Source: Paenibacillus andongensis (lineage in GTDB: Bacteria > Bacillota > Bacilli > Paenibacillales > NBRC-103111). Taken from it: 64,000 bases of DNA. Positions 35,801 to 44,166 of this stretch are shown in pieces. The DNA is taken from the NCBI RefSeq assembly GCF_025369935.1, contig NZ_CP104467.1, positions 4,533,001 to 4,597,000 on the forward strand, in the 5' to 3' direction. The notes below the pieces were generated by a model. It was given only the letters and a program-made list of their open reading frames with translations. It made no database searches and was not told the DNA's origin. The position numbers were made by a program, and so were the translations under genes. Positions within the stretch are counted from its first letter, which is position 1. Each line of letters begins with the position of its first letter.

Positions 35801-36598
35801 CTACTTCGCCCTTTGAACCCTCGTTCCCATTAGATCATGAACGGCCTGCTCAACAATAGGTTGTCGCATGAAATGCTCGCCGATTAAAACAGCTTGAGCA
35901 CCAACTTGCTGTAAATAAGCCATATCTTTGGCGGTAGAAATGCCGCTTTCACTGACAACCGTTTTCCCTGCGGGAATGTATTGAATCAGTTCTTCTGTTG
36001 TGCCTAAGTCGGTAACAAATGTCTTCAAATTCCGATTGTTGATGCCTATCAATTGTGTATTCAATTCTAATGCACGTTCAAGCTCTTCACGATCATGGAC
36101 CTCAACAAGTGCATCTAGACCAAGATCACTAGCTAGCTTCAGATACTGCTTCATTTGATCTGTTGTCAAAATGGCAGCAATCAGCAAGATAGCATCGGCG
36201 CCAATCAAGCGCGCTTCATAAATTTGCTTCGGATCAATGGTGAAATCCTTACGAAGCAATGGCACATTGACCGCCTTACGAACAGCTTTCAAATACTCGT
36301 TGCTGCCTTGGAAGTAGTCCACATCCGTCAGAACGGAGATACAATCGGCACCGGCTCTTTCATAGGCTTCTGCTAAAAGAACCGGTTCAAAATCATCGCG
36401 AATCAATCCCTTGGAAGGGGAAGCCTTCTTTACCTCGGCAATTAGACCCATCGCACGGTTTTTCCGTGTAGTTAACGCTTGTTCAAAGCCTAAACAAGGA
36501 GGCAGGTCTGAGATTAACTTCTCAGCATCTTTGATTGAAAAGCTGCTCATTGCTTCAACCTCTGCCCGCTTGGTGGCAACAATTTTATCAAGAAACAT
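35801..36598 (-). CDS. trpC: Indole-3-glycerol phosphate synthase
   Basis: 265 residues. Catalytic motifs: EVKKASPSKGLIRDDF, SVLTDVDYFQGS, PLLRKDFTIDPKQIYEAR, LVEVHDREEL, IGINNRNLKTF and VSESGISTAKD. It overlaps the end of trpD by 11 nt with AGGAG upstream of its ATG, so coupling is likely. Confidence 0.96.
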   Translation of the reverse strand: MFLDKIVATKRAEVEAMSSFSIKDAEKLISDLPPCLGFEQALTTRKNRAMGLIAEVKKASPSKGLIRDDFEPVLLAEAYERAGADCISVLTDVDYFQGSNEYLKAVRKAVNVPLLRKDFTIDPKQIYEARLIGADAILLIAAILTTDQMKQYLKLASDLGLDALVEVHDREELERALELNTQLIGINNRNLKTFVTDLGTTEELIQYIPAGKTVVSESGISTAKDMAYLQQVGAQAVLIGEHFMRQPIVEQAVHDLMGTRVQRAK

Positions 36599-37628
36599 GG
36601 CATAGTTCTCCTGTATATTGGATTAAATCATTCAATTTTTGCTCAGCACGACCGGAATCAATAACATCAGCCGCTAATTTCACACCTTGTTGAAGGGTTC
36701 CGACTTGCCCTGTCACGTAGAAGCAGGCCGCTGCGTTTGCAAGTACGATATCGCGATAAGGCCCCTTCTCACCAGCAAAAATATGGCGAATGATTTCAGC
36801 GTTAAGTATCGCATCTCCACCCGCTACATCTTTGATGCTATGTGCGCGTAAACCAAGATCATCCGGAGTAATCATGTAAGTGCTAATGGTGTTAGCCTTC
36901 AGTTCCGTTACTTTCGTAGGTGCCGAAATGCTGAATTCATCCAACCCGTCCTCGCTTGCGATGACCAATGCACGTTTCAGTCCAAGCGCTTGCAGCGCTT
37001 GCGCAATGAGCTCGGTCTTCGTACTGTCGAATACACCAAGCACTTGACGGTCAGCACCCGCTGGATTCGTTAACGGCCCCAGCAGGTTGAATACGGTTCT
37101 GAAGCCAAGCTCGCGCCGTGGTGCTGCGACATGCTTCATGGATTGATGATACGCTTGGGCAAACATGAAACAGATGCCTGTTTTGTCTAAGCATTTAGCC
37201 GCTTGTTCACCGCTTAGCGTAATCTTCACGCCAAGAGCTTCAAGGACATCAGCGCTACCGCTTTTGCTCGACATCGCCCGATTGCCATGCTTCGCTACGC
37301 GAATTCCCCCAGCAGAAGCGACGATCGCTGCCGTTGTGGAGATATTGAACGTCTCTGCGCCATCTCCGCCTGTTCCGCATGTATCCAACAGATCATTCTG
37401 CAGTACGTTGACCTGAACGGCTTTGCTCCGCATTGCTTCTGCGAATCCCGTAATCTCCTCCAGCGTCTCTCCTTTGATACGAAGTGCTGTAAGCAAACTG
37501 CCGATTTGAGCCTGTGTCGCAGCACCATCCATGATTTCAGACATGACACCACGCGCTTCCTCACGTGACAAATGACTACCGCTAATGACTTTCCCGAGCG
37601 CTTGCTGTATATGAATAAGTCCACTCAT
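36588..37628 (-). CDS. trpD: Anthranilate phosphoribosyltransferase
   Basis: 346 residues. Diagnostic DTCGTGGDGAETFNISTTAA (PRPP and anthranilate site), VAKHGNRAMSSKSGSADVLE and RRELGFRTVFNLLGPLTNPA. It lies 27 bp after trpE. No fused TrpG amidotransferase is seen; as in B. subtilis, the glutaminase subunit is probably shared with folate synthesis elsewhere. Confidence 0.96.
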   Translation of the reverse strand: MSGLIHIQQALGKVISGSHLSREEARGVMSEIMDGAATQAQIGSLLTALRIKGETLEEITGFAEAMRSKAVQVNVLQNDLLDTCGTGGDGAETFNISTTAAIVASAGGIRVAKHGNRAMSSKSGSADVLEALGVKITLSGEQAAKCLDKTGICFMFAQAYHQSMKHVAAPRRELGFRTVFNLLGPLTNPAGADRQVLGVFDSTKTELIAQALQALGLKRALVIASEDGLDEFSISAPTKVTELKANTISTYMITPDDLGLRAHSIKDVAGGDAILNAEIIRHIFAGEKGPYRDIVLANAAACFYVTGQVGTLQQGVKLAADVIDSGRAEQKLNDLIQYTGELCHVS

Positions 37629-37655
37629 GACTAGAGTCTCCTCTCCTTTTCTCCC

Positions 37656-39203
37656 TTAAGAGTTAACAAAATAATCTTTGTTAATATCGCTAACTGGTCT
37701 AGGCTCAGGGCTGAACATGGCCTCCGCCATCCGAATTGATTTAAGCAAAGCCGTCGCTTTGTTAACCGTCTCTTGGTATTCACTCTCAGGAACAGAATCC
37801 CAAACAATACCAGCCCCGGCTTGTACATAAGCTTTACCATTTTTGAAAATAATCGTGCGGATCGTAATACAAGTGTCCAAATTCCCCGAAAATCCCAGGT
37901 AACCAATCGCTCCGGCATAAGCACCGCGAGATTCTGGTTCCAATTCAGCAATAATCTCCATAGCTCTCAGTTTCGGTGCTCCAGACACCGTACCTGCGGG
38001 CATACAGGAAAGAAAAGCATCGAAGAAATCTTTGTCTTTTGCAATTTTACCAGAAACGTTTGAAACGATATGCATGACGTGTGAATACCGTTCAACGTCC
38101 ATGAAAGTATCGCACTTCACAGTTCCGAATTCCGATACACGACCGATGTCATTGCGACCTAAGTCTACCAGCATCAAGTGTTCCGCGCGTTCTTTCTCAT
38201 CTGCGAGTAATTCTTTTTCCAGAGCAAGATCTTCTTCTGGCGTCTTCCCTCTAGGTCTTGTACCTGCAATTGGGCGCGTCTCCACCTTTTCTTCTTCAAC
38301 GCGAACCAACAACTCTGGCGATGTACCCACAACGACTTCATCATCCATTTTGAGCACATACATATAAGGAGAAGGATTCATCGTACGCAGTACTCGATAC
38401 ACTTGAAGAGGCGAAACGGTCGTTTCCATTTCAAAACGCTGCGACAACACGACTTGGAAAATATCACCGGCTCTAATGTATTCCTTCGCTTTATTCACGT
38501 TGGCCATATACTTTTCTTTCGTGATGTTGGATCGAATATCTCCAAGATCCGGTTCAGATACAATCGGATTATGGGTCATCGTCTCGGAGCCGAGCGGACG
38601 CTTGATCTTCTCGATTGTGGCATCGATTTTCTCACAAGTCGCATGATAAGCTTTTACAATGTCAGCATCCGTAGCAAAAGGCTGCACATGCACATTGGCA
38701 ATCACTTTGATCTGCTGTTTGAAATGATCGAAAACAATGACTTGATCGCAGAACATGAATTGAATGTCATTCATTTGTAAATCATCAATTTGATGAGCAG
38801 GAAGATTCTCATAGTACTGAAGCAAATCGTATCCGAAGAATCCGACAGCACCACCTGTAAAACGCGGCAAGTCCGCAAGCTGAGGACTGGAGTAGGATCT
38901 CAGATAGGCTTTCAACACATCGATGGGTTTCTCGTCTGAAACCTTATTCTCGGTTTGTGTTTCAACCATGGTCTTCCCATGCTTCGCTTTAATCATCAAG
39001 AAGGGATCGCTGCCGATAAAAGAATATCGAGCCCATTTCACGCCGCCCTCAACACTTTCTAAAAGGAAGGCACGCGGTTCTTGGTAAAGATGTTGAAATA
39101 CACGTATCGGGGTTTCAGTATCTGCTAATAAATGACGTACGACAGGAATGAGATTATAATCTTTGGCTAAACGAATAACTTCTTGAATTTCAGGTGTATA
39201 CAT
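37656..39203 (-). CDS. trpE: Anthranilate synthase component I
   Basis: First enzyme of tryptophan synthesis. 515 residues from the ATG at 39203 (MYTPEIQEV), which has GAGGGG 8 nt upstream. An upstream extension to 39422 is open but runs through the leader terminator and is not protein. LLESVEGG near the N-terminus is the tryptophan feedback site; chorismate-site motifs are PSPYMYVL, GTSPELLVRVE, PIAGTRPRG, DLGRNDIGRV and SGAPKLRAMEII. Expression is probably controlled by TRAP at the leader. Confidence 0.95.
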   Translation of the reverse strand: MYTPEIQEVIRLAKDYNLIPVVRHLLADTETPIRVFQHLYQEPRAFLLESVEGGVKWARYSFIGSDPFLMIKAKHGKTMVETQTENKVSDEKPIDVLKAYLRSYSSPQLADLPRFTGGAVGFFGYDLLQYYENLPAHQIDDLQMNDIQFMFCDQVIVFDHFKQQIKVIANVHVQPFATDADIVKAYHATCEKIDATIEKIKRPLGSETMTHNPIVSEPDLGDIRSNITKEKYMANVNKAKEYIRAGDIFQVVLSQRFEMETTVSPLQVYRVLRTMNPSPYMYVLKMDDEVVVGTSPELLVRVEEEKVETRPIAGTRPRGKTPEEDLALEKELLADEKERAEHLMLVDLGRNDIGRVSEFGTVKCDTFMDVERYSHVMHIVSNVSGKIAKDKDFFDAFLSCMPAGTVSGAPKLRAMEIIAELEPESRGAYAGAIGYLGFSGNLDTCITIRTIIFKNGKAYVQAGAGIVWDSVPESEYQETVNKATALLKSIRMAEAMFSPEPRPVSDINKDYFVNS

Positions 39204-39270
39204 GGAAACATCCCCTCTCAGCTTGTGCATCTCGTCGATCGCAGTGGTGCACAAAACTCTATTCGAAAAC

Positions 39271-39297
39271 AAAAAAACCTCTACCGGAGTAGAGGTT
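39271..39297 (-). terminator. trp leader attenuator terminator
   Basis: On the minus strand AACCTCTAC, loop TCCG, GTAGAGGTT, then a run of Ts. It lies about 70 bp before trpE. Its 5' arm (CTCTAC in RNA) is complementary to two GTAGAG copies inside the TRAP-type repeat array (plus-strand CTCTAC at 39458-39463 and 39438-39443), so the array can act as the antiterminator strand. Confidence 0.9.
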
Positions 39298-39417
39298 GAC
39301 TTTAGTAAAAGTAGAAGATCAATAGAATATGAAAAAAGAAGCCATGGCTGCGTATGAACAAACAAACACCCTCGAATAGAGTCGCTCTTCTCTTCATACA
39401 AACCTATGTTACCTTTT

Positions 39418-39475
39418 CTCAACTCAACTGGGCTAAGCTCTACTCGACTAAATGCTTCTCTACTTACCTAAACTC
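39418..39475 (-). promoter_or_regulatory. TRAP-binding (NAG)11 array in the trp leader
   Basis: Read on the minus strand, triplets occur at starts 39475, 39470, 39465, 39460, 39450, 39445, 39440, 39435, 39430, 39425 and 39420: GAG, TAG, AAG, GAG, TAG, GAG, GAG, TAG, CAG, GAG, GAG. All are on a 5-nt grid with one position (39455) skipped. Eleven NAG triplets with this pitch is the target expected for the 11-mer TRAP (MtrB), whose gene is in this window. By analogy with B. subtilis, Trp-bound TRAP would cover GTAGAG and let the terminator form. Confidence 0.88.
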
Positions 39476-39485
39476 ATCTACTCAA

Positions 39486-39515
39486 ACTATACTACCGTGT
39501 TGCTTCATTTGTCAA
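39486..39515 (-). promoter_or_regulatory. SigA-type promoter of trpEDCFBA-hisC-tyrA
   Basis: TTGACA (39510-39515), 18-bp spacer, TATAGT (39486-39491) on the minus strand; shifting the -10 by one gives 17 bp. It overlaps the 3' end of aroH. The predicted start near 39479 puts the complete NAG array at the very 5' end of the transcript. Confidence 0.75.
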
Positions 39516-39878
39516 TTTAACAATATCAGGTCGCAGCGCTTTAGCTTCCTTCAAGTAGATATGGTTGATCTCAGCTTGGCTTTTGGTTGTATTCACCTGC
39601 ACCATTAATCGGATACATTTGGGCAATGAGTTCTCAACCGGAACTTCCAGTGAACACATTAATGGGACTAGTTCCCAACCGATCATCGTGCGGATCGCCC
39701 GAGCCGGGAATGTAGCCGTAATATCCTCTGTAACTGTAATGAAAACGGAACAAATATCTTCAGGACGAAAATCATTGGCCTCTACAATGGCTGCAAGCAG
39801 TTCACCAGTAGCGGTTAAAATCTCCTGAGCCTCATTGTGTTCAACCGTCGTCGCTCCACGAATTCCCCTTAAGAACAT
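39492..39878 (-). CDS. aroH: Chorismate mutase, AroH type
   Basis: Converts chorismate to prephenate. A 128-residue monofunctional enzyme of the B. subtilis AroH fold: RGIRGATTVEHNEAQEIL, FITVTEDITATFPARAIR and CIRLMVQVNTTKSQAEINHIYLKEAKALRPDI. Arg7 and Arg90 equivalents are present. It is 3 bp from aroB; the trp promoter lies within its last codons and beyond. Confidence 0.95.
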   Translation of the reverse strand: MFLRGIRGATTVEHNEAQEILTATGELLAAIVEANDFRPEDICSVFITVTEDITATFPARAIRTMIGWELVPLMCSLEVPVENSLPKCIRLMVQVNTTKSQAEINHIYLKEAKALRPDIVKLTNEATR

Positions 39879-39881
39879 CGG

Positions 39882-40976
39882 CTAACTCTCCCCTTTTAAA
39901 AGCTCAACAATTTGTCTGACTTGTTCTACCGTAACATCCTTACGGATTTCTACTTTGCCAATTTCCATTGGGATGATGTAGACCATGGTGCCTTCTTTGA
40001 ATTTCTTATCGTGCATCATCGCACTCATAATGCTATTCGTATCCAAATGAGACGGAATGTTGACGGGTAATCCGTATTTCTCGAATAGCCCCTTCGTCAC
40101 CGTATGGATGTCCTCGGCATAACCGAACTGCTGAGCAAGCTTAGCAGCTCCTACCATGCCAATCGCAATAGCCTCACCATGCAGCAGTTCGCCATATCCA
40201 GCAACAGCTTCCAAGGCATGGCCTATCGTGTGTCCAAGGTTCAAGATGGCTCGCAAGTCATTCTCACGCTCATCTTGGGATACGACGATGGACTTGACTT
40301 TACAACCTATGTAAAGCGCATAACTGAGCGCTTCCGGATCTAAGGCAAGCAGCTTCTCCGCATTGTCGTCGCACCACTGCGTGAAAGCAGCATCCCAGAT
40401 CAAGCCGTGCTTGATCACTTCTGAGAGGCCCGCCTTCACCTGGCGGGGCGGCAAGGTTAGAAGCAAGTCGATGTCGAAGAGAACGAGCTCGGGCTGGTGG
40501 AACGCCCCGATGATGTTCTTCGCCATCGGATGGTTGACCGCGACCTTGCCGCCGACAGAACTGTCGTGGGCAAGGATCGTAGTCGGGATCTGCACGAAGC
40601 GGATCCCGCGCATGAAGCTCGCCGCAGCGAAGCCGGCGAGGTCGCCGACCACGCCTCCTCCGAGGGCGACGATCGCAGAACTGCGATCGAGGCCCGCCTG
40701 GAGGGCGGCGGTGACAATTCCCTCGAGCTGCGCGAGGGATTTGGAGGTTTCGCCTGCGGGCACGACGCAGGCCGTGGCGGCGAAGCCGCCATCACGGAGC
40801 AGCGTCATGACGCGCTCCAGGTGCAGCGGAGCCACCGCGTCATCGGTGACTACGAGTAATGGCGACTTGCGGCTAAGCTTCGCCCGGTCAAACAGAGCCG
40901 TGATATCGTTAAGAATGCCTTGGCCGATATAAATAGGATAAGACCGTTCTCCAAGATCTACGGTGAGCTCTCTCAT
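39882..40976 (-). CDS. aroB: 3-dehydroquinate synthase
   Basis: Second step of the shikimate pathway, NAD- and metal-dependent. 364 residues. IVALGGGVVGDLAGFAAASF, QIPTTILAHDSSVGGKVAVN, HGEAIAIGMVGAA and LNLGHTIGHALEAV (metal histidines) are present. The middle of the gene (about 40360-40870) is unusually GC-rich (44 of 60 bases at 40621-40680) compared with both ends. It lies between aroC and aroH with 1-3-bp gaps. Confidence 0.96.
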   Translation of the reverse strand: MRELTVDLGERSYPIYIGQGILNDITALFDRAKLSRKSPLLVVTDDAVAPLHLERVMTLLRDGGFAATACVVPAGETSKSLAQLEGIVTAALQAGLDRSSAIVALGGGVVGDLAGFAAASFMRGIRFVQIPTTILAHDSSVGGKVAVNHPMAKNIIGAFHQPELVLFDIDLLLTLPPRQVKAGLSEVIKHGLIWDAAFTQWCDDNAEKLLALDPEALSYALYIGCKVKSIVVSQDERENDLRAILNLGHTIGHALEAVAGYGELLHGEAIAIGMVGAAKLAQQFGYAEDIHTVTKGLFEKYGLPVNIPSHLDTNSIMSAMMHDKKFKEGTMVYIIPMEIGKVEIRKDVTVEQVRQIVELLKGES

Positions 40977-40977
40977 A

Positions 40978-42141
40978 TTAGTAGCTCTCCACTTGGGCTA
41001 AGAAGTTGGTTAAGTTCGCACGAATTTCCTCGATGGAGTCGCCGCCGAATTTATCCAAGAAAGCATTCGCTACTTCCCAAGCAATTACATTCTCCATAAT
41101 TACTCCTGCAGCCGGGACCGCACAAGTGTCAGAACGCTCAACTTGAGCCGTGAATACTTCCTTCGTATCAATATCTACGCTTTGCAGCGGTTTGTAAAGT
41201 GTCGAAATGGGTTTCATCACACCGCGTACGATGATTTGCTCACCCGTTGTCATACCGCCCTCGAAGCCGCCTGCGCGATTCGTTCTGCGACTAAAGCCAT
41301 CTTCTTGCGTGTACAGAATTTCGTCATGAACGTTAGAGCCTCTGCGCTCTGCAGCCTCGAAGCCGATTCCGAATTCAACACCTTTGAAAGCTTGAATGGA
41401 AAGAACCGCTTGCGCAATTTTACCATCCAACTTACGATCCCATTGTACATGGCTGCCAAGCCCTACAGGAACACCTTCAATGATAACTTCAACGATCCCG
41501 CCAAGTGTATCTCCATCTTCCTTGGCTGCGTCGATCGCGGCGATCATTTTGGCTTCAGCCTCTTTATCAACCACGCGTACCGGAGATTCTTCTGTGATAC
41601 GAATCAGTTCATCGACAGGAAGCTCTTGACGCTCTACTTCTACATCGCCGATACGGATGACTTGTCCTGCTACTTTAATGCCGAACTCGGCCAACAATTG
41701 GCGTGCTACAGCTCCTGTTGCTACACGCATCGTCGTTTCACGAGCACTTGAACGCTCAAGAATGTTGCGCAAATCTTTTTGATTATATTTGAGACCTCCG
41801 TTTAGATCCGCATGTCCCGGACGAGGACGGTTTACACGACGCTTGCCTTCATTATCCTCTTCTACGGGCTCAATACCCATTACCGTTGTCCAATGCTTCC
41901 AGTCGTTATTTACAACAACTAGCGCGATTGGAGCTCCTGTAGTTTTACCATGGCGTACTCCGCCTGCAATGGTCGCTGTATCTTTCTCAATTTGCATCCG
42001 ACGACCGCGGCCATAGCCTTTTTGACGTCTATGTAGTTGGAAGTTCAAATCTTCAAAGTTTAGAGTTACATTACTTGGAAACCCTTCAATAATCGCAGTA
42101 AGCTGCGGGCCGTGCGTTTCACCTGCTGTTAAATATCTCAC
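40978..42141 (-). CDS. aroC: Chorismate synthase
   Basis: Last step of chorismate synthesis, FMN-dependent (called aroF in B. subtilis). 387 residues. [70 protein letters not shown] and [16 protein letters not shown] are the signature stretches, with [18 protein letters not shown] near the end. First gene of the supra-operon, behind a 190-nt leader with 42-nt-period repeats. Confidence 0.97.
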   Translation of the reverse strand: MRYLTAGETHGPQLTAIIEGFPSNVTLNFEDLNFQLHRRQKGYGRGRRMQIEKDTATIAGGVRHGKTTGAPIALVVVNNDWKHWTTVMGIEPVEEDNEGKRRVNRPRPGHADLNGGLKYNQKDLRNILERSSARETTMRVATGAVARQLLAEFGIKVAGQVIRIGDVEVERQELPVDELIRITEESPVRVVDKEAEAKMIAAIDAAKEDGDTLGGIVEVIIEGVPVGLGSHVQWDRKLDGKIAQAVLSIQAFKGVEFGIGFEAAERRGSNVHDEILYTQEDGFSRRTNRAGGFEGGMTTGEQIIVRGVMKPISTLYKPLQSVDIDTKEVFTAQVERSDTCAVPAAGVIMENVIAWEVANAFLDKFGGDSIEEIRANLTNFLAQVESY

Positions 42142-42177
42142 AATCTGTTACCCCCTATGAGTTTTGCGAAGCATTAC

Positions 42178-42303
42178 AGCTTCGTAAGCATACACTTTTG
42201 AGTATTACGGAATAAAACTAACCTCGTAAGTATTGAATATAAAGATTTGCATAGCAATACGAACTTCATAAGCATCTGCTCTTGAGTTGTTGCTTTTTTC
42301 AAA
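42178..42303. repeat. Three direct repeats at exactly 42-nt period in the aroC leader
   Basis: Copies begin at 42178, 42220 and 42262 with cores AGCTTCGTAAGCA, AACCTCGTAAGTA and AACTTCATAAGCA. The first and third match at 20 of the first 26 bases, and the second matches the third at 11 of 14. On the transcript the cores read as TGCTTACGAAGCT-like elements, and the one nearest aroC forms a hairpin CGAAGC/GCTTCG (42167-42184) just before the ribosome site. Confidence 0.6.
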
Positions 42304-42338
42304 CACTTTAGCGCTTTGACGCGCGATTATCTTTTGTC

Positions 42339-42367
42339 ATTATAGTATAGGTACTCAGGTTTGGCAA
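42339..42367 (-). promoter_or_regulatory. SigA-type promoter of aroC-aroB-aroH
   Basis: TTGCCA (42362-42367), 17-bp spacer, perfect TATAAT (42339-42344) on the minus strand. The predicted start is near 42331, giving a leader of about 190 nt before aroC. Confidence 0.8.
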
Positions 42368-42379
42368 CAGCACAAACGC

Positions 42380-42427
42380 AAAAACACGCTTCGCACGTAA
42401 GGGAGAATCCCCTTAGCGAGAGCGTGT
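42380..42427 (-). terminator. Terminator after the 54-residue protein gene
   Basis: Long hairpin with arms ACACGCT/AGCGTGT, TCGC/GCGA and TAAGGG/CCCTTA, followed on the minus strand by TTTTT. It insulates the aroC promoter from upstream transcription. Confidence 0.85.
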
Positions 42428-42450
42428 CTACATCTAGTCATGAGCAAAGA

Positions 42451-42615
42451 TTACCCGTGCATAGGCTGCTTTTGGACGACTCTTGGGAGTTCGGAGAGCT
42501 GTGGATCATTCATGAGACCCACGATTTGTGATGAGTCGACTCCCAAAATCTGCGCACATTCCTGAATGGAGATCATTCCCCTGCGATAAGCGGTAATCAC
42601 TTTGCGTTTGTCCAT
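42451..42615 (-). CDS. 54-residue protein, HTH-like, unknown
   Basis: A short gene with a clear ribosome site (GGAGG, 6 nt before the ATG at 42615), its own downstream terminator, and codon use like its neighbours. The protein begins MDKRKVITAYRRGMISIQE and continues CAQILGVDSSQIVGLMNDP, which looks like a helix-turn-helix pair: alternating helices with a glycine turn. It may be a small DNA-binding or protein-contact factor. It lies between cheR and the aroC promoter. I cannot name a family. A TATTGC/GCAATA hairpin sits just before the ribosome site. Confidence 0.7.
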   Translation of the reverse strand: MDKRKVITAYRRGMISIQECAQILGVDSSQIVGLMNDPQLSELPRVVQKQPMHG

Positions 42616-42688
42616 AATTGCCTCCTAAGCGTATTGCCTTAGCAATAACTTGCATCGTACATCTTAGTATTGGAATTTATGGAAGATC

Positions 42689-43471
42689 TTATACACCCTT
42701 CTTGCGATAAAAGAAAGTATCCGCCGGTTCTAGATCATATTGCCCTGGGGAGAAAATTTGCTCGGTAGAACCAACGAACAATAAACCACCTGGTTTCAGC
42801 GCTTTAGAAAATTTCTGGTACAGGACATGCTTTGCTTCTTCCGTAAAGTAAATGATCACATTACGGCAAACGATGAGATCATATCCCGTATCAAATGTAT
42901 CGACAAGCAGGTTTTGCTTTTGAAATTTAATGGACTTTTTCAGATCGTCCGTTATATGATACATCATTTGTTCTTGTCGAAAATATTTCTTCGCATACTT
43001 TTCAGGCACATCTCGCAATGAACGATCAAGGTAGATCGCTTTGCGTGCTTTTTCCAAGGCGCCATCATCGATATCCGTCGCATGTAAATGAGCTTCATGA
43101 AGCGCTCCCTGTTCTGCAAGAATCATCGCTAGCGTATATGGCTCTTCTCCGGTTGAACAAGCCGCACTCCATACTTTTAAGCGTCTGTTCTTCTTCAACA
43201 TCTCGGGTACAAATTTCTGCTCGACGAGCTCCCAACGATTCGGATTCCTCCAAAACTCAGAGACATTAATCGTCATACGATCCAAAAATTCATAGAATAA
43301 TTCTTTATCCTTCATCATCGCATCAAAAAAAGCGACAAACGTATTGTAGCCACGCTTCATTCGTAGAGTTGTAAGACGTCTTTTCATTTGCGCTTCTTTA
43401 TAAAGAGCAAGATCAATGGACGTGTGTTCTTTTACTTTTTTAATAAATAACAAAAAATCTTGATCTTCCAT
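42689..43471 (-). CDS. cheR: Chemotaxis protein methyltransferase CheR
   Basis: Methylates glutamates on chemoreceptors using S-adenosylmethionine. About 260 residues. N-terminal helical domain with KRRLTTLRMKRGY, then EFWRNPNRWELVEQKFVPEML and the SAM loop VWSAACSTGEEPYTLAMIL, and later DLIVCRNVIIYFTEEAKH and LLFVGSTEQI. ATG at 43471 after GTGG. The position between ndk and aroC matches B. subtilis. Confidence 0.95.
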   Translation of the reverse strand: MEDQDFLLFIKKVKEHTSIDLALYKEAQMKRRLTTLRMKRGYNTFVAFFDAMMKDKELFYEFLDRMTINVSEFWRNPNRWELVEQKFVPEMLKKNRRLKVWSAACSTGEEPYTLAMILAEQGALHEAHLHATDIDDGALEKARKAIYLDRSLRDVPEKYAKKYFRQEQMMYHITDDLKKSIKFQKQNLLVDTFDTGYDLIVCRNVIIYFTEEAKHVLYQKFSKALKPGGLLFVGSTEQIFSPGQYDLEPADTFFYRKKGV

Positions 43472-43545
43472 GCTGTCCACCCACCTTGGTCATTTTCTGT
43501 TAACATACATTCTGTAAGCAAATGCCAAAATCCTTTATAAAACGA

Positions 43546-43586
43546 CAAAAAAAAGAACCCGCATCCATGAAGATGTCAGGTTCTTT
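43546..43586 (-). terminator. Terminator of ndk
   Basis: AAAGAACC (43552-43559) with GGTTCTTT (43579-43586), inner CATC/GATG pair, followed on the minus strand by a run of Ts. It lies 13 bp past the ndk stop. Confidence 0.85.
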
Positions 43587-43598
43587 GATTTTTTTGGA

Positions 43599-44042
43599 CT
43601 AGATCCATTGTTGAATGACTTTATTGTATTCAAAAAGCTCGTCCGATTGAAAGAAATTGCTAATTTCGCGCTCAGCGCTTTCAGGTGAATCCGATCCATG
43701 AATGAGATTTAAATGCGTATGTACGGCAAAGTCACCACGTATTGTTCCAGGAGCGGCTTCAAGCGAATTCGTTTTCCCAATCATCGTGCGAGATAAAGCA
43801 ATGACTTGTTCACCTTGCCACACCATCGCAAATACAGGTCCGGACGTAATAAACGTCACGAGTCTTTCGAAAAAATCTTTACCTATATGCTCCGCATAGT
43901 GAAGCTCGGCTTGCTCCCTCGAAATAACTGTTAGCTTGCTGCCGATTAATTGAAAGCCCTTTTGTTCAAAGCGTTTTACGATTTCGCCTACAAGGCCCCG
44001 TTGTACGCCATCCGGTTTAACCATCAAGAATGTTTTTTCCAT
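43599..44042 (-). CDS. ndk: Nucleoside diphosphate kinase
   Basis: Balances NTP pools by phosphate transfer through a histidine. 147 residues, starting [21 protein letters not shown]. The catalytic histidine is in [16 protein letters not shown] (about residue 115). [18 protein letters not shown] is also typical. It lies after hepT with 124 bp between, as in B. subtilis. Confidence 0.97.
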   Translation of the reverse strand: MEKTFLMVKPDGVQRGLVGEIVKRFEQKGFQLIGSKLTVISREQAELHYAEHIGKDFFERLVTFITSGPVFAMVWQGEQVIALSRTMIGKTNSLEAAPGTIRGDFAVHTHLNLIHGSDSPESAEREISNFFQSDELFEYNKVIQQWI

Positions 44043-44166
44043 GTAAGGACTTCCTCCTTATAGTTTCCGTATGAAAACTTGTGCATTAACTTACTCAAGT
44101 TCAATCTATGTATTCTCCACTAGTTTACACGTTTTGGCAGTTTTTCTCAAATCGAAAGACAAAACA

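Noticed and set aside
39204..39422. A 73-codon N-terminal extension of trpE
   Set aside because: It reads through the attenuator terminator and TRAP array; a much better ribosome site precedes the ATG at 39203.
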